Origin: an uncultured Psychroserpens sp. | GTDB taxonomy: Bacteria > Bacteroidota > Bacteroidia > Flavobacteriales > Flavobacteriaceae | Length of the DNA: 64,000 nt | Assembly (NCBI GenBank): GCA_947489585.1 | Contig: CANLEE010000007.1 | Location: 62,001-126,000 of the forward strand | Direction of reading: 5' to 3' | Part shown: positions 25,827-35,007 of the stretch, in pieces | Layout: every line of letters begins with the position of its first letter | Numbering within the stretch: position 1 is the stretch's first letter | Notes under the pieces: generated by a model | Told to the model about the DNA's origin: nothing | What the model saw: only the letters and a program-made list of their open reading frames with translations | Databases searched by the model: none | Made by a program: the position numbers and the translations under genes

Positions 25827-28235
25827 ATGAAGTATTATTTCATGAGTTTGATGCTATTCGTTTTTGGATTACATCATGCTCAAAACTGTAATTTAACCCT
25901 TTTAGGAGAAGTTAAAGATTTCCATGATGGTACACCAATTACAGCAGCTAACATTTATATTAAACAATTAGATAAGTACATAATTTCAGACTTTGATGGA
26001 AAGTTTAAGATTGAAGACTTATGTAAAGGTGAGATAACTTTAGTGATATCGCATATTGGTTGTGAGACTAAAACCACAACTATTAATATGTCTGGTGATG
26101 CTTATAAAACCATTGTTTTAGAGCACCATATTGAAGAACTAAATGAAGTTGCTGTTAAAGGAAGTACTTACAGGAACACTACAAAAACTGCTCAGGAAAC
26201 AGTATTGAAAACAAGCACTATTGAACAATATAGTCGTCTTAGTTTAGGTGATGCCTTAAAAGAAGTTTCTGGCGTATCATCAATAAATACTGGAAATAAC
26301 ATAGTAAAACCTATGATAAACGGATTGCATAGTAGTAGACTGTTAATTCTAAACAATAATGTGCGTTTGCAAGATCAAGAATGGGGTGTTGAACATGCTC
26401 CAAATATTGATATTAACAGTGCAAATCAAATCTCTGTTATTAAAGGGGCAGGTGCTTTGGCTTATGGCGGTGATGCTATTGGTGGTGTTGTGGTAATTAA
26501 ACCTGGTAGGATTATTCGAAAGGATAGTCTTTACGGTAAAACCATTCTGGGTGGACAAACTAATGGAAGAGGATATAACCTTACATCTTCGTTACATAAG
26601 AGTTATAAATCTGGTTGGTATGCCAATGTACAAGGTAGTTTAAAACAAAATGGTGATTTTGAAGCTCCAGACTATAATTTAACCAATACCGGTTTACAAT
26701 CTCAAAGCTTTTCTGTTCAGACAGGAAAGCACACCTTTGAATCTGGTTTTGAACTATTTTATAGCTATATCAATAATGAAATAGCGATTTTAAGCTCTTC
26801 ACACATTGGTAATGTAAATGATCTCATAAATGCAATAAACTCAAGGGAACCAGCAATTATCAGGGACTTTAGTTATAACATTGATAACCCAAAACAAGAG
26901 GTGACACACCATCTAGTAAAAGGAAAATATTTTAAGCGATTTAAGAATTTCGGAAAAGTAAATCTTCAATATGATTATCAAAATAATCAACGCTTAGAAT
27001 TTGACATTAGACGTGGTGAGCTCAATAATGAAGCTGCTTTAGATTTAACATTGCAAACGCATACATTACTTGCTGATGTTAATCTAGATGCCAACTTAAA
27101 TCATAAATTTAATTTTGGTGTTTTGGCACGTTATCAAGATAATCATGCACCAAACACTGGAGTTAGGCGTTTAATTCCAAACTATGAAAAATATGATTTT
27201 GGTGTGTATTTAACTTCAGAATGGCGACTAAACGACAAGCTATTAATTGATGGAGGATTACGATATGACTTTAACCGCGTTGATGCCCTAAAATTCTATC
27301 GTATCTCACGTTGGATAGAGCGTGGTTATGATGAAGATTTTGCAGATATTGTAGTTCCGCCTGAAGATGGTGAAGATTTTGGGTCAGATTTGCTTGCAAA
27401 TCCTGTATTTGATTTTCACAATATATCAGCATCAATTGGCTCAAGATATGACCTTAATAGCAATAGTTATATTTTAGCTAATTTCAGTCTATCGAGTCGA
27501 CCTCCTAATCCTGCAGAATTATTTAGTGATGGCTTACATCATTCTGCAGCACGAATAGAGCTAGGTGACTTAAGATTGAATCCTGAAATAGCACATAGAA
27601 TATCAACGACTTATGGCTATGAAAATACCAATTTCAACCTGTCAGTCGACCTATTCTATAATGCTATAAACGATTATATGTATTTGAGACCTACAGGTGT
27701 GCTTCAAAGTAACAGAGGTGCTTTTCCTGTTTGGGAGTATGAGCAAACTAATGCCAAATTGTTTGGAACAGATGTTACGGTAAGTTATGATTTTGCAGAT
27801 CGATTTAATTGGCGTAATAAAACGTCACTTATTAAAGGATATGATGCTAATGACCAACCTTTGATTGATATGCCGTCATTTAATACTACTAACAGTATAC
27901 GATATAGCAATAACAATTGGTATAATTTTTCTGCAAGCATTCAGTCTGAATGGGTTTTTGAACAAAACGAATTCCCTGATTTCAATTTTGTACTAGAAAA
28001 TCCAAGTACCGGAGAGGAAGTGCTTTTAGATATTAGTACACCACCACCAGGATATCATTTAATTCACTTTCAAAGTGAAGCTACTTTTGCGTTGAGCAAT
28101 ACAACACATTTAAATGTTGCTCTTGGCATCAATAATCTATTTGATACATCCTACAGAAATTATCTAAACCGATTGCGGTATTTTGCTAATGATTTAGGTA
28201 GAAACTTAACCTTACAATTAAAACTCAATTATTAA
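25827..28235 (+). CDS. TonB-dependent outer-membrane receptor
   Basis: An 802-residue receptor. A signal peptide ends at HHAQ. A CarboxypepD_reg-like domain follows (residues 22-100: GEVKDFHDGTPITAANIYI, SDFDGKFKIEDL). The plug domain spans about 115-230 (SLGDALKEVSGVSSINTGN, VIKGAGALAYGGDAIGGVVV), then a 22-stranded barrel ending in LGRNLTLQLKLNY. Loops contain many His, Asp and Glu residues (ELFSDGLHHSAARIELGD, DNHAPNTGVRR), as in zinc-type receptors of the ZnuD group. It takes up a ligand using TonB energy; with the His-rich neighbour a metal is the best guess. The ATG at 25827 is preferred to the TTG at 25824. Confidence 0.9.
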   Translation: MKYYFMSLMLFVFGLHHAQNCNLTLLGEVKDFHDGTPITAANIYIKQLDKYIISDFDGKFKIEDLCKGEITLVISHIGCETKTTTINMSGDAYKTIVLEHHIEELNEVAVKGSTYRNTTKTAQETVLKTSTIEQYSRLSLGDALKEVSGVSSINTGNNIVKPMINGLHSSRLLILNNNVRLQDQEWGVEHAPNIDINSANQISVIKGAGALAYGGDAIGGVVVIKPGRIIRKDSLYGKTILGGQTNGRGYNLTSSLHKSYKSGWYANVQGSLKQNGDFEAPDYNLTNTGLQSQSFSVQTGKHTFESGFELFYSYINNEIAILSSSHIGNVNDLINAINSREPAIIRDFSYNIDNPKQEVTHHLVKGKYFKRFKNFGKVNLQYDYQNNQRLEFDIRRGELNNEAALDLTLQTHTLLADVNLDANLNHKFNFGVLARYQDNHAPNTGVRRLIPNYEKYDFGVYLTSEWRLNDKLLIDGGLRYDFNRVDALKFYRISRWIERGYDEDFADIVVPPEDGEDFGSDLLANPVFDFHNISASIGSRYDLNSNSYILANFSLSSRPPNPAELFSDGLHHSAARIELGDLRLNPEIAHRISTTYGYENTNFNLSVDLFYNAINDYMYLRPTGVLQSNRGAFPVWEYEQTNAKLFGTDVTVSYDFADRFNWRNKTSLIKGYDANDQPLIDMPSFNTTNSIRYSNNNWYNFSASIQSEWVFEQNEFPDFNFVLENPSTGEEVLLDISTPPPGYHLIHFQSEATFALSNTTHLNVALGINNLFDTSYRNYLNRLRYFANDLGRNLTLQLKLNY

Positions 28236-28297
28236 ACATGAACACAAATAAAACAAATTTTAAAACTATGAAAATCAATTATATAAATTCAAATTTT

Positions 28298-28873
28298 ATG
28301 AAAACAAGTAAATTTTTACTAAGTGCAATTTTATGTCTAACCGTTCTAGTATCTTGTTCAGATGATGATGACACACCTAGTCAACCTAATGAAGAAGAAG
28401 TGATTACCAATGTGACATTAACGTTCACTAACGATGCAGATGCAACTGATATTGTAGTACTACTTAGTGTAGATGCCGATGGTGAAGATGGACCTTTAGC
28501 TCCTGTTCAAACTATAACAGGTAACTTTACTGCTGGTGCAACATATACAGCTACTGTAAACCTTTTTAATGCTATAGAAAATGAAGATATTACTGTAGAA
28601 GTTACAGATGAAGAACCAGATGAGCACTTTTTTGTTTATGCAATTAACGGACTTGACATAACATTAACTCGATCTGCAAATGATGTAGTGAGAACTGATG
28701 GCAACAAGCTAGGTTTTGAAACTACTTGGGTTGCCAACACTGCTAGTACTGGAAGTTTAACTATTCAACTTTTTCATGAATCAGAATCTGTAGATGATTC
28801 AAACGAATTCGGAATACAATCAGGAGGTTCTGCAGATGTAGATATTACGTTTACAGGTGTAGACATTCAATAA
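28298..28873 (+). CDS. Lipoprotein partner of the TonB receptor
   Basis: A 191-residue lipoprotein from the ATG at 28298 (lipobox VLVSC), followed by an acidic run SDDDDTPSQPNEEE. The mature part is beta-rich with repeated Asp/Glu (LSVDADGEDGPLAPVQT, EDITVEVTDEEPDEHFFVYA) and a His in TIQLFHESESVDDSN. The acidic surface would suit cation binding. Two earlier in-frame ATGs exist at 28238 and 28268 but precede the signal peptide by 20 and 10 residues. It follows the receptor gene closely and ends at a terminator; probably a surface-exposed partner lipoprotein. Confidence 0.75.
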   Translation: MKTSKFLLSAILCLTVLVSCSDDDDTPSQPNEEEVITNVTLTFTNDADATDIVVLLSVDADGEDGPLAPVQTITGNFTAGATYTATVNLFNAIENEDITVEVTDEEPDEHFFVYAINGLDITLTRSANDVVRTDGNKLGFETTWVANTASTGSLTIQLFHESESVDDSNEFGIQSGGSADVDITFTGVDIQ

Positions 28874-28888
28874 ATCAAAAATATCGAA

Positions 28889-28921
28889 TAAAAAAGGCTA
28901 CTAAATTAGTAGCCTTTTTTT
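28889..28921. terminator. Bidirectional terminator
   Basis: The stem AAAAAAGGCTACTAA / TTAGTAGCCTTTTTT lies between the receptor operon and a convergent small gene. Confidence 0.85.
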
Positions 28922-29204
28922 ATTTAACATCTATTATAGTTTCATCAGTATTTGTTTCCGAAGAAAACACATAGGTATAAAACCACATAATTGTAAATGA
29001 AGGGATAAAATCTGTACCTGGAATAATCTCTTCTACAAATGCAAATATCCCAGCAAGCTTACCTGTATTGCCTTTATATAATTTGGTCATTAAATACCCA
29101 GAAACTGGTGCCCAAAGTAAATCGATGAATGGAATCATTCCGATAGCATCAAATAAAAGGCCCAGTAATAATTTTTTGTTTTTTGAAGTATTTTCTAAAC
29201 TCAT
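28920..29204 (-). CDS. Small membrane protein of unknown function
   Basis: A 94-residue protein with helix-forming hydrophobic stretches at residues 12-40 (LLLGLLFDAIGMIPFIDLLW), 51-62 and 67-83 (IPSFTIMWFYTYVF). Features such as DAIGMIPFIDLLWAPVSGY recall small flavobacterial membrane proteins without an assigned role. It lies 51 bases downstream of folE on the same strand and may be co-transcribed with it. Confidence 0.65.
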   Translation of the reverse strand: MSLENTSKNKKLLLGLLFDAIGMIPFIDLLWAPVSGYLMTKLYKGNTGKLAGIFAFVEEIIPGTDFIPSFTIMWFYTYVFSSETNTDETIIDVK

Positions 29205-29255
29205 AGTGTATTGTAATTTACTTATTATAAAGCAAATAGCATTCCAAAACTCACA

Positions 29256-29852
29256 CTATGACAATTTTTCACTAATAAGTTTCAAAAATTCTGTTCGCGT
29301 TTCAATATTTTTAAAAGCACCTCTAAAACCTGAAGTTGTGGTTGTAGAATTCTGCTTTTGTACACCACGCATCATCATACACATATGTGAGGCTTCAATA
29401 ACTACAGCAACACCTTCTGGTTTTAACGTATCATTGATACAATTTAATATTTGTTCGGTTAAACGTTCTTGCACTTGCAAGCGTCTTGCAAACACATCAA
29501 CAATACGAGGTATTTTACTTAATCCTACGATATGTCCATTAGGTATGTAAGCGATGTGTGCTTTTCCAAAAAACGGTAAAATATGATGCTCACAAAGCGA
29601 ATACAATTCGATATCCTTAACGATAACCATTTCATTATAAGACTCTTTAAACATGGCACTTCTCAATATTTCTGCAGCATCTTGATCGTAACCTTGAGTT
29701 AAAAACTGCATTGCTTTTGACGCACGTTCAGGTGTTTTTTGCAAACCATCTCTTGTGGTATCTTCTCCTAAGTCTTTTATGATTTGTTCGTACCGTTGTT
29801 TGACATCATCGGTAACTTTTATATTATACTCTTCAAATTTTTGATAAGGCAT
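29256..29852 (-). CDS. folE: GTP cyclohydrolase I
   Basis: A 198-residue type I enzyme that turns GTP into 7,8-dihydroneopterin triphosphate, the first step of folate synthesis. It shows [16 protein letters not shown], then the zinc and catalytic segment [18 protein letters not shown] (Cys and His ligands), [20 protein letters not shown], and the second zinc Cys in [14 protein letters not shown]. All catalytic residues are present. The length is normal. Confidence 0.96.
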   Translation of the reverse strand: MPYQKFEEYNIKVTDDVKQRYEQIIKDLGEDTTRDGLQKTPERASKAMQFLTQGYDQDAAEILRSAMFKESYNEMVIVKDIELYSLCEHHILPFFGKAHIAYIPNGHIVGLSKIPRIVDVFARRLQVQERLTEQILNCINDTLKPEGVAVVIEASHMCMMMRGVQKQNSTTTTSGFRGAFKNIETRTEFLKLISEKLS

Positions 29853-29984
29853 ACTTATAGAAATTATTTTGTTTAAATGTAGTAAAAAATATTAGACGCA
29901 AAATTTAAGATTATCTTACCAAAATATTAACAATACCTGTTTCTTTTTAACGTTTACTTATGAAAATAGAGCCATTAGCATAGG

Positions 29985-29992
29985 TAGATTTG
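29985..29992 (+). promoter_or_regulatory. Candidate -7 box of the DUF5916 gene
   Basis: TAGATTTG lies 74 bases before the ATG at 30067, which gives a rather long leader. Weakly supported. Confidence 0.25.
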
Positions 29993-30066
29993 TATACCTA
30001 ACTGTAACAAACTAATTTTTTTAGTGTCATTAATACAATCAGTCACTAATCATCAATCAAATTAAA

Positions 30067-32589
30067 ATGAACATTCGCTTAATATTCATTGCTTTCCTTT
30101 TATTGTGCTTTTCTACTCATGCGCAAGAATCAGATAGCTTACAAAACGTCATAGAAAAAAAACAATTACAAATAGTACGCACAACATCTGCACCAAAAAT
30201 TGACGGTATTTTAGACGACCTTGTATGGCAAAATGCAGACATTGCCACAGATTTTATTCAGTTTAGACCAGATATGGGAAAAGCTGCAACTGAGGATAGA
30301 AAAACTGTTGTGAAGATGGCTTATGATGATACAGGCATCTATGTTGCTGCTTATATGTATGATGATCCTGAATTGATTTCAAAACAGTTTACAAGTCGTG
30401 ATAATTTTGGGCAATCCGATTTTTTTCTAGTGGTTTTAAATCCAAATAACGATGCGCAAAATGATACTGAGTTTTTTGTATTTACCTCTGGCACACAAGC
30501 CGATGCCGTTGCAAGCCCAGGTAATGGAGAAGATTTTGGATGGAATGCTGTTTGGGACAGTGCCGTAAAAATTAATGACGATGGTTGGGCTGTTGAAATG
30601 AAAATCCCGTATCGTGCCTTACGTTTTTCAACAGATGTAGAAACTTGGGGCTTACAATTTCATAGGCGTTTCCAACGTGACAATTCACAATACACGTGGA
30701 ATGCATTAGACATTACTAAAGGGAATATTGGTTTATATCATGGTGAATTAAACGGTATAAAAGACATTGAACCTCCTGTGAGATTAAACCTTTATCCGTT
30801 TGCGTCTACTGTGTTTGACAATATGGATAAACCTGATTTTAATATAGGCATGGATGTTAAATATGGAATAACAGAAAACATCACTTTAGATGCTACTTTA
30901 ATTCCTGATTTTAGTCAGGCTGGATTTGATAATCTGAGTTTAAATCTTGGCCCTTTTGAACAAACATTTAATGATCAACGTCAATTTTTTACTGAAGGTG
31001 TCGATCTTTTCAGCAAAGGAAGATTATTCTTTTCAAGACGTGTTGGTAATGCTCCAACCGGTGAGGTTGATTTAGCAGATAATGAAGAAATTGCCGATTA
31101 CCCTAATGAAGTTAAAGTATTAAATGCTGTTAAAGTTTCTGGTAGAACTAAAAAAGGATTGGGAATAGGTTTTTTTAATGCTATTACAGAAAAAACAGAT
31201 GCGCGAATTCGTAATCTCGATACTGGAGAATCAAGAACAGAAACTGTTGAACCATTTACCAACTATAATATTATCGTGTTAGATCAACAGTTTAATGGTA
31301 ATTCGTCTATCGGAATTGTCAATACAAATGTAACCAGAGAAGGTCATTTTAGAGATGCAAATGTTACTGCTCTTGTGACAAATATTTTTAATAAACGAAA
31401 TACTTATAATATTAGAGGTGATCTTAAAATGAGTAATCGTAACCTCGCAACTGGTACAGAAACTGGATTAAGTTCGTTTTTCTTTATTAGAAAAGCACAT
31501 GGTAAATTACGATATAGTTTTGATCATAGTTTCGCCAATGAAAATTATGACATCAACGACTTAGGTCTCAATTTTAGAAACAATTTTAACAACTTTGGAA
31601 TTGATGCTTCCTATCAAATTTTTGAACCTACCGAAAAATTAAACAATTTTAGAATTAATACTTGGTACAACTATAGACGACTGTATAATCCAAGTACATT
31701 TACAGGTCAAAACGCTGGTGTAAATGTCTATGGAAAAACTAAAAAAGAATTGATGGATTTTGGTGGAAACATCAATTATCAAATGGGAAAACAGTATGAC
31801 TATTTCGAGCCTAGAGATTTTGAAAACAAACGTTTTTTCATATACGAAGATCGCGTAAATGCAAATGTTTGGATTTCTACTAATTATAATAAAGCATTGG
31901 CTTTAGATACCAATATTGGTGGCGCTGTGCTATTTGAAGATGGACGTGACTATACTCAATATTGGTTTGGTTTTAGTCCAAGATTTCAGATTAGTGATAA
32001 ATTTCTTGTCTCCTATTCATTTAACTATCAAAACGAATTAAAGGATAGAGGCTATGCAAATAACTCTAATGGTATAGATGATGAAATTATATTTGGTCAA
32101 CGAGATCAAAAAACGATTGTAAATAGAGTCTCAGCAGGTTATAATTTTAATCCATTTAACTCGATAAACTTAACTTTTAGAAATTATTGGACAACCGTAA
32201 ACTATGAAGACAACCCATACTTTTTGCAAGAGAATGGTCGTTTACTTAAATCTACCAATACTTTTGATCAACTTGGTTTAGACACTTCTGATGTGAATTT
32301 TAGTACTTGGAATGTTGATTTAAGTTATTCTTGGCAATTTGCACCTGGAAGCTTCTTAACAGCACTTTATAGAAACCAGTTATTTAATTCTAATTCACTT
32401 GCTGACGAAGGTTTTTTTGACAGCCTAGACAACTTATTAGATCAAGATATGCAACATATCTTATCTATACGCTTGCAATATTTTATCGATTATGGTGGCT
32501 TAAAAAGCATCTTCAAAAAGAAAAACAAAAATGTTGACAAATTGAGTAGGTTATCAAAAAACATGAATCCTAATTCGCAAATTCTTTAA
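30067..32589 (+). CDS. DUF5916 protein with CBM9-like N-terminal domain
   Basis: An 840-residue secreted protein. The signal peptide ends at THAQ. A carbohydrate-binding family-9-like domain spans about residues 40-225 (PKIDGILDDLVWQNADIA, YDDTGIYVAAYMYDDPEL, WAVEMKIPYRALRFS). The DUF5916 barrel region fills the rest, including DGKMDVKYGITENITLDAT-like text read here as MDVKYGITENITLDATLIP and QRQFFTEGVDLFSKG. It is probably an outer-membrane protein. The family is common in Bacteroidota and its substrate is not known; related hydrolases bind sugars through the N-terminal domain. Confidence 0.88.
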   Translation: MNIRLIFIAFLLLCFSTHAQESDSLQNVIEKKQLQIVRTTSAPKIDGILDDLVWQNADIATDFIQFRPDMGKAATEDRKTVVKMAYDDTGIYVAAYMYDDPELISKQFTSRDNFGQSDFFLVVLNPNNDAQNDTEFFVFTSGTQADAVASPGNGEDFGWNAVWDSAVKINDDGWAVEMKIPYRALRFSTDVETWGLQFHRRFQRDNSQYTWNALDITKGNIGLYHGELNGIKDIEPPVRLNLYPFASTVFDNMDKPDFNIGMDVKYGITENITLDATLIPDFSQAGFDNLSLNLGPFEQTFNDQRQFFTEGVDLFSKGRLFFSRRVGNAPTGEVDLADNEEIADYPNEVKVLNAVKVSGRTKKGLGIGFFNAITEKTDARIRNLDTGESRTETVEPFTNYNIIVLDQQFNGNSSIGIVNTNVTREGHFRDANVTALVTNIFNKRNTYNIRGDLKMSNRNLATGTETGLSSFFFIRKAHGKLRYSFDHSFANENYDINDLGLNFRNNFNNFGIDASYQIFEPTEKLNNFRINTWYNYRRLYNPSTFTGQNAGVNVYGKTKKELMDFGGNINYQMGKQYDYFEPRDFENKRFFIYEDRVNANVWISTNYNKALALDTNIGGAVLFEDGRDYTQYWFGFSPRFQISDKFLVSYSFNYQNELKDRGYANNSNGIDDEIIFGQRDQKTIVNRVSAGYNFNPFNSINLTFRNYWTTVNYEDNPYFLQENGRLLKSTNTFDQLGLDTSDVNFSTWNVDLSYSWQFAPGSFLTALYRNQLFNSNSLADEGFFDSLDNLLDQDMQHILSIRLQYFIDYGGLKSIFKKKNKNVDKLSRLSKNMNPNSQIL

Positions 32590-32638
32590 TTATCATTATT
32601 CATTTTAAAGTAGTATTTTCGAAGTTCATTTTAATACA

Positions 32639-33301
32639 ATGATTAAAGCTAAGAATATTCATAAGTACTATGGTGATTTACACGTTTTAAAAGGCGTGGA
32701 TTTAAACATCAAAAAAGGTGAAATTGTTTCAATTGTTGGTGCTTCTGGAGCAGGAAAAACAACATTGTTACAAATTCTAGGCACCTTAGATCAAGTCGAG
32801 AGCGACTCGTCTAGCGAACTCGTGATAAATGCCATTTCTATTCCGAAGTTAGGAGACAAAGCCTTAGCTAAATTTAGAAATGAGAACATCGGTTTTATAT
32901 TTCAATTTCATCAATTATTACCCGAGTTTACTGCTTTAGAAAATGTTTGTATTCCTGCTTATATCTTTGGGAAATCGCAATCGCAAGCAGAAGCTCGCGC
33001 TAAAGAATTATTAGATTTTCTTGGTTTATCACATCGTTACGACCACAAACCTAATGAACTTTCGGGTGGAGAACAACAACGTGTAGCTGTTGCTAGAGCA
33101 CTTGTTAATAATCCTGATTTAATTTTTGCTGATGAACCTTCTGGAAATTTAGATAGTGAATCGGCTGAAAACCTACACAACTTATTCTTTAAACTTCGTG
33201 ACCAGTTTGGACAAACCTTTGTTATCGTTACGCATAATGAAGAGTTGGCAAATATGGCAGACCGGAAGTTAACAATGATTGACGGAAAGATTGTTGGATA
33301 A
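32639..33301 (+). CDS. ABC transporter ATP-binding protein, LolD-like
   Basis: A 220-residue ATPase with Walker [10 protein letters not shown] (residues 38-46), Q-loop [16 protein letters not shown] (the LolD pattern), signature [15 protein letters not shown], Walker B LIFADEP and switch His in VIVTHNEEL. LolD powers the LolC/E permeases that release lipoproteins from the inner membrane, and close relatives serve MacB-type exporters. No permease gene is adjacent, as is usual for lolD in Bacteroidota. It converges on the lipoprotein gene with 2 bases between stops. Confidence 0.88.
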   Translation: MIKAKNIHKYYGDLHVLKGVDLNIKKGEIVSIVGASGAGKTTLLQILGTLDQVESDSSSELVINAISIPKLGDKALAKFRNENIGFIFQFHQLLPEFTALENVCIPAYIFGKSQSQAEARAKELLDFLGLSHRYDHKPNELSGGEQQRVAVARALVNNPDLIFADEPSGNLDSESAENLHNLFFKLRDQFGQTFVIVTHNEELANMADRKLTMIDGKIVG

Positions 33302-33303
33302 TA

Positions 33304-33759
33304 CTACTCTACCAAAATCAAGCTTTTAGCTTCGATTTCAGCACGTTTTCCAAACGTAAAATCAAAATAATCAGCAAATCCTTTTTGGCCTTCTACTTCC
33401 AGTTTTGCACGTCCAGTTTCGAGTCCATTTTTATCAAAAACCTTTACATATACAATATCTTTAAAGTCCTTTTCAAAAATGATATATAAAGTCAATAAAT
33501 TATCATGACCTCCAGCTGGACTATCTTCAATGGCATATTTTCCTGTTTTAAGTCCTTTTTCTAAAAGTGTTTTTGATAATTCAATTTTGCATTCTAAGCT
33601 TTTATCAATTCCTTCAGAAATACCTTCAACAAACTCTGCAGCCGATTTACCAACAGCTTCTCCGCCTGCATTAATGGTATCTTGAGTTTTATCTTTTACA
33701 CGTTGACAAGCGCACAGTACACAAAAGCTTAACGCTAGGATATATAATTTAGATTTCAT
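33304..33759 (-). CDS. Putative lipoprotein of unknown function
   Basis: A 151-residue protein with lipobox VLCACQ (Cys at residue 18), an amphipathic helix with small residues (AGGEAVGKSAAEFVEGISEG, residues 32-51) and a beta-rich C-terminal domain (NLLTLYIIFEKDFKDIVYVK, GRAKLEVEGQKGFADYFDF). I do not recognise the family. It is monocistronic and divergent from the TIGR02757 gene. Confidence 0.65.
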   Translation of the reverse strand: MKSKLYILALSFCVLCACQRVKDKTQDTINAGGEAVGKSAAEFVEGISEGIDKSLECKIELSKTLLEKGLKTGKYAIEDSPAGGHDNLLTLYIIFEKDFKDIVYVKVFDKNGLETGRAKLEVEGQKGFADYFDFTFGKRAEIEAKSLILVE

Positions 33760-33798
33760 AAGTACAAATTGATATTCAATTCAAAAATAAGAGTTTCA

Positions 33799-33829
33799 TT
33801 GCAATTAGAATTAAAGAACAGTAACTTTG
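33799..33829 (+). promoter_or_regulatory. Promoter of the TIGR02757 gene
   Basis: TTG at 33799-33801, 20 bases, then TAACTTTG at 33822-33829: both the -33 and -7 elements of the Bacteroidota housekeeping promoter at the right spacing. The leader before the TTG start at 33854 is about 20 bases. Confidence 0.65.
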
Positions 33830-33853
33830 TTTGGCATTCCATAAAAATAGCAT

Positions 33854-34618
33854 TTGAATCAAAAAGATCTCAAAGAATTTCTAGACACCAAAGTTGAACA
33901 ATACAATCACCCACGATTTATTGAGAGTGATCCTATTCAAATTCCACATCAATTTTCAAAAAAAGAAGATATTGAGATCGCTGGATTTTTAACAGCTACA
34001 ATTGCATGGGGAAATCGTAAAAGCATTATAAATAATGCTTATAAAATGATGCACTTACTAGAACATTCACCCTATGATTTTATTATAAATCATAAGGACA
34101 GTGATCTTGATAAATTTCATGGATTCGTTCATAGAACCTTTAATAGTGATGATTTTATTCAGTTTATAAAAAGCTTAAAACATATATATACAACACATAA
34201 CGGACTCGAAGCTATATTCTCAAAACATACCGAAAGTCAAACACTTCAATATGCTATTCATCAGTTTAAGCAGTCTTTTTTTGAAATTGAACATTTAGAA
34301 CGTTCTAAAAAGCATGTAAGTGATCCTTTAAAAAATTCTGCAGCAAAACGTATCAATATGTTTTTAAGATGGATGGTACGACAAGATCATAATGGTGTAG
34401 ATTTTGGCATTTGGGAAAGCATCTCTCCTGCTCTACTATCTTGTCCTTTAGATGTCCATTCTGGAAATGTTGCTAGGAAATTAAAACTCCTCAAACGAAA
34501 ACAAAATGATGGCAAAGCTTTACTTGAACTTGATATCTCACTTAGAAAACTAGATTCAAACGATCCTGTAAAGTATGACTTTGCCTTATTTGGTTTAGGT
34601 GTTTTTGAAAACTTTTAA
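33854..34618 (+). CDS. TIGR02757 family protein
   Basis: A 254-residue protein of the TIGR02757 family: LKEFLDTKVEQYNHPRFIES, SDPIQIPHQFSKKEDIEI, GFLTATIAWGNRKSIINNA, and near the C-terminus KRINMFLRWMVRQDHNGVDFG with CPLDVHSGNVARKLKLL. The fold is thought to resemble HhH-GPD DNA glycosylases; the pattern of an aspartate in a PLDVH motif fits that, but the activity is unproven. The start must be TTG: a TAG lies two codons upstream in frame, no ATG occurs for 60 codons, and the well-placed promoter is just before it. Confidence 0.88.
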   Translation: MNQKDLKEFLDTKVEQYNHPRFIESDPIQIPHQFSKKEDIEIAGFLTATIAWGNRKSIINNAYKMMHLLEHSPYDFIINHKDSDLDKFHGFVHRTFNSDDFIQFIKSLKHIYTTHNGLEAIFSKHTESQTLQYAIHQFKQSFFEIEHLERSKKHVSDPLKNSAAKRINMFLRWMVRQDHNGVDFGIWESISPALLSCPLDVHSGNVARKLKLLKRKQNDGKALLELDISLRKLDSNDPVKYDFALFGLGVFENF

Positions 34619-34623
34619 TTTTA

Positions 34624-34631
34624 TATATTTG
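34624..34631 (+). promoter_or_regulatory. Candidate -7 box
   Basis: TATATTTG, with a TTG at 34605-34607 sixteen bases upstream, 37 bases before the ATG at 34668. Confidence 0.45.
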
Positions 34632-34667
34632 TAATGCCTCTTCGAACTAAATCAACCCTCTATTAAA

Positions 34668-34949
34668 ATGAAACATTCTTTTAGGCTAAAGAAGTCTCAA
34701 CTCAGATCTGTTTTTTCTAATAAAATGGATTTCAAAACGCTTTCTATTGAAAACAAAAATGATGTAGAAAATGCTATTAATACTTTGCTCTTATTTACTG
34801 AACTTGAAGACCGCCTTAACCCTGTGAATTGTTCTTACAATTTTATAACGAACTTGGTAGTGTTTGAATTACAATTGGCGCCAACATTTGGCAAAAAAGA
34901 TTTTTTCGCATCTGTTAAAGTTTTCGAAGATTTTATAGATGTTGAATAG
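34668..34949 (+). CDS. Small protein of unknown function
   Basis: A 93-residue soluble protein, basic at the N-terminus (MKHSFRLKKSQLRSVFSNKM) and mixed alpha/beta after. There is no signal peptide, membrane helix or recognised motif. Its own promoter box and sensible composition argue that it is real. Nothing about the neighbours suggests a role. Confidence 0.55.
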   Translation: MKHSFRLKKSQLRSVFSNKMDFKTLSIENKNDVENAINTLLLFTELEDRLNPVNCSYNFITNLVVFELQLAPTFGKKDFFASVKVFEDFIDVE

Positions 34950-35007
34950 CAATGCTTTAAAGCTTAACTTATTAAAGTCTGGCTTTTACTTTTTATATTC
35001 AATTTTA

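Noticed and set aside
29068..29550. 160-residue plus-strand frame
   Set aside because: Antisense to folE and the small membrane gene, both clear genes; no promoter and no recognisable domain.
33829..33850. TGGCATTCC near the TIGR02757 start as a sigma-54 site
   Set aside because: It lacks the TGGCAC core and the TTG at the right spacing; the TTG-N20-TAACTTTG promoter explains expression.
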